DNA of 64,000 bases from Porodaedalea pini (lineage: Eukaryota; Basidiomycota; Agaricomycetes; Hymenochaetales; Hymenochaetaceae): the NCBI GenBank assembly GCA_002794775.1, contig NBAY01000008.1, forward strand, positions 1,054,001 through 1,118,000, written 5' to 3'. Every line of letters begins with the position of its first letter. The first letter of the stretch is position 1. Under the pieces are notes generated by a model. The model saw only the letters and a list, made by a program, of their open reading frames with translations. It made no database searches and had not been told where the DNA came from. Of the stretch, positions 57,801 through 64,000 are shown one piece after another. The translations under genes were made by a program, and so were the position numbers.

Positions 57801-59041
57801 ATGCTCCTGAGTCCCCTAGGCAGCCCGTCAAAGTACCAGGCCTCTTTGTGCCTTCCCCTCCCCCCTCTTGCTCACGGCGTTGAAGACGACGACGGGTTCG
57901 TCGCTGACGACGCATTCGATTCAGACGAGGACGAGGAAGAGAGCGACGACAGCGACGACGTAGACGGGGCTGAGCCCCCGAACGAGCCGCTTGCCCTCCC
58001 CGTCGAGCTCATCTTTTCCATCGTCGAGCTCGCCGCGACCCACCGCCGCTCTGCGATTGCACTGTGCCGCGTGGCGTCGTGGGTGCGGGCCGCCGTGCTC
58101 CCGGCGCTGTACGGCACGCTTGTTCTGCACGGCAAAGGACCCTCGCCCTTTGACCTTATCGCAGAGCCATGTGAGGTGCCAGGGATGTTCTACGAGGTCG
58201 ACGACGAGTATGGTGATGTGGGCGGAGAGGAGTCAGCGCTCGCGAGCCCGCTTCGCCACGTCCGTTCGCTGTGGATGGATGTCCCGCCGGAGCGCGCACC
58301 ACGTTCGCTGGACACGTGTCCGAGACTCGTGCAGCTCGCGTTGCCGCTCGAAGCGCACGCTACGATCTGCCAATCCAAGCGCTGGCGAGCGCAGGAGTCG
58401 AATGCCCTCCAGGTCGTTACCGACGACCTGGGCTCGGTAGAGCGTTGTCGCTCGTTCACCGTGCTCGGACAGTCGCACCCGCACCGCTGGGCGCCGCTCA
58501 CGTCAAGTCCCGATGGGCGCGCATTCTTACGTGGCGTCACGCATTTGCGCCTGCTCAATCTCTGTCTCTCGCACTACAGTACGTCGCTCCCCACTTCCTC
58601 GCCTTTCACAGTTCTCATCCTGCCTCAGTCCCGCTGGAGTATACCCCGAACCTCACACACCTCTGCCTCCCATTCTTCGACCTGCGCATCGCCTCCGCGG
58701 CCTTCCTCCCCTCGTCGCCGACAGGCTCCGCCGCTACGAGCTCCTTCACGGGGCTCGACTACATCCTTGCGCAGCCGTCGCTCCAGATGGTCGTGCTCAC
58801 GCTCAACCCCCGCTACTGGCGCTTCGACGAGCTGAGCCTCAAGGGCTGGGCGGTGCGTGCTATGGCGCGCGACCCGCGGCTGTACGTCGTCGCCGCGACT
58901 CGCGACGACGCAACCCGCGACTGGGACGTACCGAAGCGCGACTGGGAAGACGAGGCGGCGGGTGGGATGAGCGTATGGGATAAGGCGGTGATGGTACGCC
59001 GCAAGTTCTTGACACGCCTTTCGCGCACCTGGGAGTCGTAG
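57801..59041 (+). CDS. F-box-like conserved fungal protein
   Basis: Two exons, 57801-58578 and 58629-59041. A very acidic lead (DSDEDEEESDDSDDVDG) precedes an F-box-like helix LALPVELIFSIVELAATH, then SAIALCRVASWVRAAVLPALYGTLVL, a pattern very common in basidiomycete F-box-like proteins. Leucine-rich segments follow (HVRSLWMDVP, HLRLLNLCLSHY, PNLTHLCLPFFDL). Presumably an SCF substrate adaptor; the substrate is unknown. Confidence 0.72.
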
Positions 59042-59700
59042 TTTCATGGACTTTCCTCATGTTTTCGCCTTCAGCTTGCGAACGATACCTTCAATCTACA
59101 TAACAAAGCCACATTTAAATTCAGATCCACTTTCGTCTTGCACACCCCTGTTGACCGTTTTCGCGACTTCGTTTCTTGTTTGCCTGGGTCCCCTTCTTAT
59201 AACCTTACCTCAACAACTAACCCCCTGCCTGTATGCTACTTACTTGTATTCCCGACTGTTGAATGACGCATCGACCGACGCAGATCTATAGCCACATAGC
59301 CTAAAATCCTATGCTGCCTATATTGTTAATTGCCGTCTACTGTGTCCGACCGATGCTGGCATCCGAGCCGCCGGCGACGATGAGTTCTCGACTTCGAAGA
59401 AAATGAGGGAAAATACGGCATCCGGATGTTCGAGTGGCGAGTAGCAGCACTTGTCGTGATCGCTCCGAGTTTTTATATCTCAAAGTACAACGCTATAAGC
59501 TACGACACACATATATACTTATTGTAATTAGACAGACTATCCCCGTCGGAGCAAGCCATATCTGCACATGGGAATCCGCAAAGTAAACCTCCCAAAAATA
59601 CCGTCGCTGCACCGTTATCCATCATGTCCTGGCCCCCTCTCTTAAGAAAGCAAAGGAAAAGCGAGCGCATTCTCCTTTTCTCCCTCCATCTTCCGCCACC
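59042..59700. other. Intergenic, nothing recognised
   Basis: Between two plus-strand genes. No domain-bearing frame. A Kozak-like gccacc precedes the next start. Confidence 0.6.
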
Positions 59701-61464
59701 ATGAGCATACGCCCACCCGCGAGCATGGGCGTGGGCGCGGGGGCGATTGCGAGGCGCGCCGGAACGCCCCCACCCCCGCCACCGAAGAGCCCCGCCCGGG
59801 CGAGATCCAGAACGGGGTCTATGTCCCGGAGGCGTGGCGACGGCAGGGTAATGACCTTGACCATGCCCACTCCCCTCGGCGCGCTCGCTCCCGCCACGCC
59901 CACCACTGCGGAGAGCGTAAACGGCAGTGCCGCGCACCACCCCCCGAGACTTCAGCTCCAACCCCAGGCTGAGCCCCAGTTACAGGCCCAGCCGCTGTCC
60001 CCGCTCAGACTCCAGTCCAAGAAGAGGCTCAAGCGCGAGAGCTCGATGTCGAGGATCGGCAGTAGGCTGAGGCCGTCGAAGAGCTTTAGGAAGAGCGGCG
60101 CCCCCAGTGCATCTACGGGGCCTGGACGCGGACATAGGCGGTCGATAGCGAGCTTGGCGAGGCGTGAGTCGACGAAGCTGCGTAGCATGTTGAAGCCGTC
60201 GCAACCTATCGATGCAAAGTCGTCCGTGGCGTCAAGAGGAGGTCCAATTTGGCAACCACCAGCGACTGTAAAGAGGCGACAGTCGGGGACGAAGCTACGT
60301 AGCATACTGAAGCCGACTCCAGATTTAGTCGCACCTATCGCTGTTAAACCTCCAGCACCGATTGCCAAAGACAGTCCTAATCAGCCTCCAGTAATCTTGA
60401 TCAAGCCCGTGTCAAAGGCGGGGACACAAGGCGCCGGGCCTTCACAGCACACAGGTGAAGATTCTAGAGCCAGACTACAGAACACCAAAGATTCTGCCGC
60501 CCCTGCGTCTGCAATAAAGCAAACACCGGTCCAGGCACAAAGTAAAGGACGAAATGGCGCGGACATCCTTTCCGAGATTGACTTTGAGCACATATCTGGC
60601 GCGGAGGCACGGCGGCTGATCCGGCAGCACAATCGAGAATACTTCCATTCGCGTATCTGGGACCCTGCGCTGCAAAAGGACTTTGCTGGGGCGTACCGTC
60701 TGGCAAACGAGCGTGACGAGCTCTCTGGCCCTTCCAACGAATGGCAGGTCCAGCAGAAGACGCAGCCTCAGGCTTCGGAGCGCGGTTCATTGCAGACGCT
60801 CGTGGAGCCAACGCCTCCCGCCAAAGCAACAACTTCGGAGAAGGATGACTGGCGGCGCTATGAGGCTATGGGCGATGACGAATGGGGGCGAAGCGTCCGG
60901 CTCGCGATGGCAAAGCTAGAGAACCAGATCACAACGGAGGCGACTACGGATCCAGTGAAGTTCATGAAGGCTCGACGCGAGTCCGCACAGTTGCGAGCAT
61001 GGATAGCTTCTCAGAGGCGTACGTCAGAAGCGAGGCTCAGCGCTCTTGCCACGGGTACGGCGCGACCCGGTTCGCCGTTTGAAGAGGCATTCGTCGCGGA
61101 GCTCTTGCGCGAGAACGAGATCATGCTCAAGCACAGTTCAAACCCACTGGCGGAGGCAGGAAAGCTATTCCAAGACCCTGGTTCGAAACGAAGCACCCTT
61201 CTACCTCATTATACACCATTCTCGCAGTATCCCTTGTTGACTCCGTTGGAAGAGATCGAGGCTGAAGCGAGGCAAGAGCAGATGTCGACCGAAGATAAAC
61301 CTCGCAGACGCCTGTCAGTCTTCGACGAGAAGAAAGCGGCAAGAAGGGCAGGTCGCGAGTACAAGAGCCTCAGTACATCGACACAACTCGACCAGCTCGA
61401 TGAGCATGGAGCCCAATGTTGCGGTTTCTGGAAACCTAAGGCATTTGTTAATAAAATCCCATAA
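59701..61464 (+). CDS. Uncharacterised disordered protein, 587 residues
   Basis: Single open frame from ATG 59701. The N-terminal half is proline-, serine- and arginine-rich (GTPPPPPPKSPARARSR) with two similar phrases (STKLRSMLKP and GTKLRSILKP). The more ordered C-terminal half contains HISGAEARRLIRQHNREYFHS, DPALQKDFAGAYRLANERDE, EDDWRRYEAMGDDEWGRSVR-like and RRESAQLRAWIASQR, then a cysteine pair near the end (AQCCGFWKPKAF). No family recognised. The length and bias of the frame and the Kozak context support a real gene. Confidence 0.65.
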   Translation: MSIRPPASMGVGAGAIARRAGTPPPPPPKSPARARSRTGSMSRRRGDGRVMTLTMPTPLGALAPATPTTAESVNGSAAHHPPRLQLQPQAEPQLQAQPLSPLRLQSKKRLKRESSMSRIGSRLRPSKSFRKSGAPSASTGPGRGHRRSIASLARRESTKLRSMLKPSQPIDAKSSVASRGGPIWQPPATVKRRQSGTKLRSILKPTPDLVAPIAVKPPAPIAKDSPNQPPVILIKPVSKAGTQGAGPSQHTGEDSRARLQNTKDSAAPASAIKQTPVQAQSKGRNGADILSEIDFEHISGAEARRLIRQHNREYFHSRIWDPALQKDFAGAYRLANERDELSGPSNEWQVQQKTQPQASERGSLQTLVEPTPPAKATTSEKDDWRRYEAMGDDEWGRSVRLAMAKLENQITTEATTDPVKFMKARRESAQLRAWIASQRRTSEARLSALATGTARPGSPFEEAFVAELLRENEIMLKHSSNPLAEAGKLFQDPGSKRSTLLPHYTPFSQYPLLTPLEEIEAEARQEQMSTEDKPRRRLSVFDEKKAARRAGREYKSLSTSTQLDQLDEHGAQCCGFWKPKAFVNKIP

Positions 61465-62082
61465 TAACTTCTTTGCACTTACATTCTTCGGCCTCGTCAC
61501 CTTTTTTATAACTTATTTATTGGATGTACGTTACAAGTAGCATTTTGATAATGTCGTTAATTGTTGTTTCTTGATGTCCTGGGCGACTGAGAGAGGGGTC
61601 GGGTTGAGAAGCGGCATCACAAAATTTTGCATCAAATGATATACGCTTTTGGGAATGATAATGACGCAGTAATGATCGGACCAGACTAAATTAGGTTATA
61701 TGTAGCTTTAATGGGATGACAAGGCTTCCTAAAGGCTTATAAGCGTGCATAATAATTGTGCAAGGTTGTAAGGGTAATTTAAGACTTTCCACAAGGATAT
61801 AAGGGCATGAAATAGTTGTACATATGTTTCATGCAAATGTAATGTGCTGGAAAGTCTGTCACTTCCATAATAAGCAAGGCGTAAGTTTTGCGAGCGTCTC
61901 ATATACTTGTGCAAGACTTTGGTGGTTATATACGATGCTTATAAGCATCTCTGCAAGTATTACACGGAAAGTATAATTGCATTAAATACCTGAAGAACTA
62001 TGTCATATAACTACAATTGCATTAAATACATGAAGAACTATGCCGTATAATTACAATGTATCCTATCCAATAATGAGTGATG
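61465..62082. other. AT-rich intergenic with 40-base tandem repeat
   Basis: No gene. Two adjacent copies of a 40-base unit (starting attgcattaaatac) at 61976-62015 and 62016-62055 with few differences. Confidence 0.7.
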
Positions 62083-64000
62083 CTACAGCAGCAAGACGGG
62101 AACGTTACAGTGCATAGAGGGAATGCGATTGAAATATCGAACGAAGGTCTCAACGTAGAATGAGATCAAGGGACAGAAGTCCTTCACACTGGCACCTACG
62201 CTCGTGGGGAAGCCAGGCCACACCTTCAGAATGAGGAAAAGGGCCTCGACGGAGCCGTCGTCCAATTGTTCTCCCCAGTACTCCCTTATCGGCTTCCGTA
62301 TGTCAGGAATGACAGTGGTCGAGCCGTCGGTGGTGCCGAGATAGATGCGGCTCAATAGAGCATTCCGTTGCCGATGCTCGTCCGTTGTCATGCGTTCGCG
62401 TGGCAGGATCAGTTGATCGAGCGCATACAGCTCGTACCGGAATAAAAGCTCGGAAAGTTCCCACTGGACTTCCATTCGAAGGACCTTGTTGCGGCCTATG
62501 CAGTCCGTTGAGACGGATTTACCGCGCCATACCTGCTGCTTAGTTCAATCGAACGGCTCCAAGTGGCGCTCGACGCCGAACACGACCTTGATGGTCGCCT
62601 TGTCGGAAATTCGTTGCCGTTTCGCGGGAGGCAAGTCGCTCGCGTCTGGTGTGTCACGATCATGTGAAGAGAGAGAGATGTGACTGGCAGCCTGTCTGGA
62701 CGGACTGGCATCTAGTACCGAAGGCATCCTGTTGTAGATGCGCTCTACGAATGGATCGGCGGTGTTCGGTGGGAGCGGCGTGGACTTCATGTAGTCGCCG
62801 TGCACGATGGTCTTCCAGTCTCACAGCCTGCGCCATATTGACTTGTCGAAGATGCCGCCTTTGAGGAGCATATCAATCAATGTAGGCCGTATACGGATGT
62901 AGTTGAGATAAAGATCCGCCGTCTTTTCTGCGCTGGGGTGGATGAGCAGGAAAGGTGGAGGGAGTGGGTAGAGTGCAGCGTGGGTCTTGTTCTGGCCTAT
63001 GGTGCCGAGTTTCGTCAGACTGCCCAACACGACCTTGTGGTACGAAGGCAGGTCCGGTCGACCATCAACTCCGTTCGGTATGTGGAGGATACGAGCGTAG
63101 TTAATGTAAGGCTCGCTTTGCGCCTTCTGCTTCCCCTTGTTCTCCGCCTTTTCTTTCTCGGCCCTCTTCTTGAAGCTCTTCTTCTTCTTTGAAGGTACGT
63201 TCACCCGGGACGCTGCGTCAGTGGAAGGGACTGAAGACAAAGGTATTGAAGGAGGAGCCTGAGTGTGTTTCGTAGCAGACGACGATGACGAAGGATGACT
63301 GAAAGCGGGAGCTCCAGGTTGATGATTCTGAAAGCCGTACATTTGCTCGAGGAGCTCGCTGATGTCGTCTTCCACCATGAACTGACTCCTCGACAGATCT
63401 CGCAAATGCGCATCCAGTTGAAAGCTAAAGCCGTCGTGAAGAGGCCTTCCTTTAAATTGGAATAAGCCGCTTTCAAAGTACTTCGACCATGGAACACAAT
63501 CCCGGACGGCAAAAATTTTTCCATCTAACTGTTCATGCCGACAAATGAACCACACAGGTATACTGATCCGATAGAGGTGGTTGACGACGGAGGGCTCGGT
63601 AGTGAATGCGCCGCGAACAGGCAGGATCTCTGTTTCATAGGATTGCTTCGACTTGATGTGCGGCAGCACGACATCGAGGTACGTATGCAGCCCATGCAGT
63701 TCGAGAATGGAGCGCTGGATGTCGCGTACAGTGAACAACGTCTGCCGCCAGCTGCTTTTCAGGAGGCGAAGGCGCTCGACTCCAAACTGGCCCGCTTGCA
63801 AGCACCGCCTGTATGTCTTGTCCATTCCGTCATCGGACCCTTCTTGCCTGCGTATCGAGCCACTAGTTCGCGTTTTCGCCGCTATCAAGAGCAGTGCGGT
63901 TTCCAAATTGTCGATAAGTTCTCGACGCAACCGGCCGACTTGCATCTGCGGTTCGTTGTCGTGCCAGTGCTCCTTGTTACCATCCTCGTCGAGCAGGAGG
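62083..64000 (-). pseudogene. Agaricomycete uncharacterised-family gene, two nonsense codons, cut by window edge
   Basis: One continuous minus-strand reading frame from the right edge to the stop at 62083, interrupted by TGA at 62821-62823 (in RRL-stop-DWKTIVHGD) and at about 62542-62544 (in EPFD-stop-TKQQVW). Both could be CGA originally. Readable phrases are ELHGLHTYLDVVLPHIKSKQS, ISIPVWFICRHEQLDGK, a serine-rich linker with basic KKKKSFKKRAEKEK, PYINYARILHIPNGVDG, ERMTTDEHRQRNALLSRIY and FVRYFNRIPSMHC. It resembles a repeated fungal family of unknown function. No start is visible in the window. Confidence 0.65.

Overview
The window is nuclear DNA of a filamentous basidiomycete, most likely an Agaricomycete. 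Genes are intron-dense, with introns of about 50-65 bases and GT-AG (rarely GC-AG) ends. The proteins are of mushroom-forming-fungus type: kinesin-3, DUF6697 proteins, a class 3 lipase of the fungal diacylglycerol-lipase type, and a Thi9-like permease. Transposon remnants have lost nearly all CpG and carry CGA-to-TGA stops. No species can be named from the sequence.

Layout. 1-3399: 3' end of a kinesin-3 gene. 3400-5290: no gene. 5.1-11.7 kb: CpG-depleted repeat block with two diverged copies of an unidentified element and a decayed pogo/Fot1-like transposon with exact terminal inverted repeats and a TA target site. 11.9-26.2 kb: housekeeping block (class 3 lipase, Spt4, mitochondrial glycine carrier, DUF6697 protein, O-fucosyltransferase-like protein, Arl2, BTB protein, acyl-CoA dehydrogenase). 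26.5-28.8 kb: decayed second DUF6697 copy and a CpG-poor remnant. 28.8-33.6 kb: Icp55-type aminopeptidase and an APC permease whose 353-base first intron contains a TPP riboswitch, which makes it a probable thiamine transporter. 33.9-46.9 kb: a duplicated aldo-keto reductase segment, each copy damaged differently. Between the copies lie two foldback elements and a very young Ty3/gypsy chromovirus nested in a small inverted-repeat element. 47.1-61.5 kb: eIF5B, Rab escort protein, an RRM-like fragment, an SQ-rich PIP-box protein, dUTPase, an F-box-like protein and a disordered protein. 62.1-64.0 kb: a pseudogene of an unidentified fungal family, cut by the window edge.

Several genes are head-to-head over short spacers: Spt4/carrier (143 bases), fucosyltransferase/Arl2 (135), eIF5B/Rab escort protein (191) and PIP-box protein/dUTPase (173). 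The last spacer holds an ACGCGT cell-cycle box.

The strongest observations are the intronic TPP riboswitch, a textbook -1 ribosomal frameshift signal (slippery heptamer plus spaced stem) between gag and pol of the retroelement, 7- and 17-base microexons in two housekeeping genes, and sharp CpG-depletion borders that coincide with transposon ends. Exon borders were placed by reading splice motifs and protein continuity, without transcripts or database searches.
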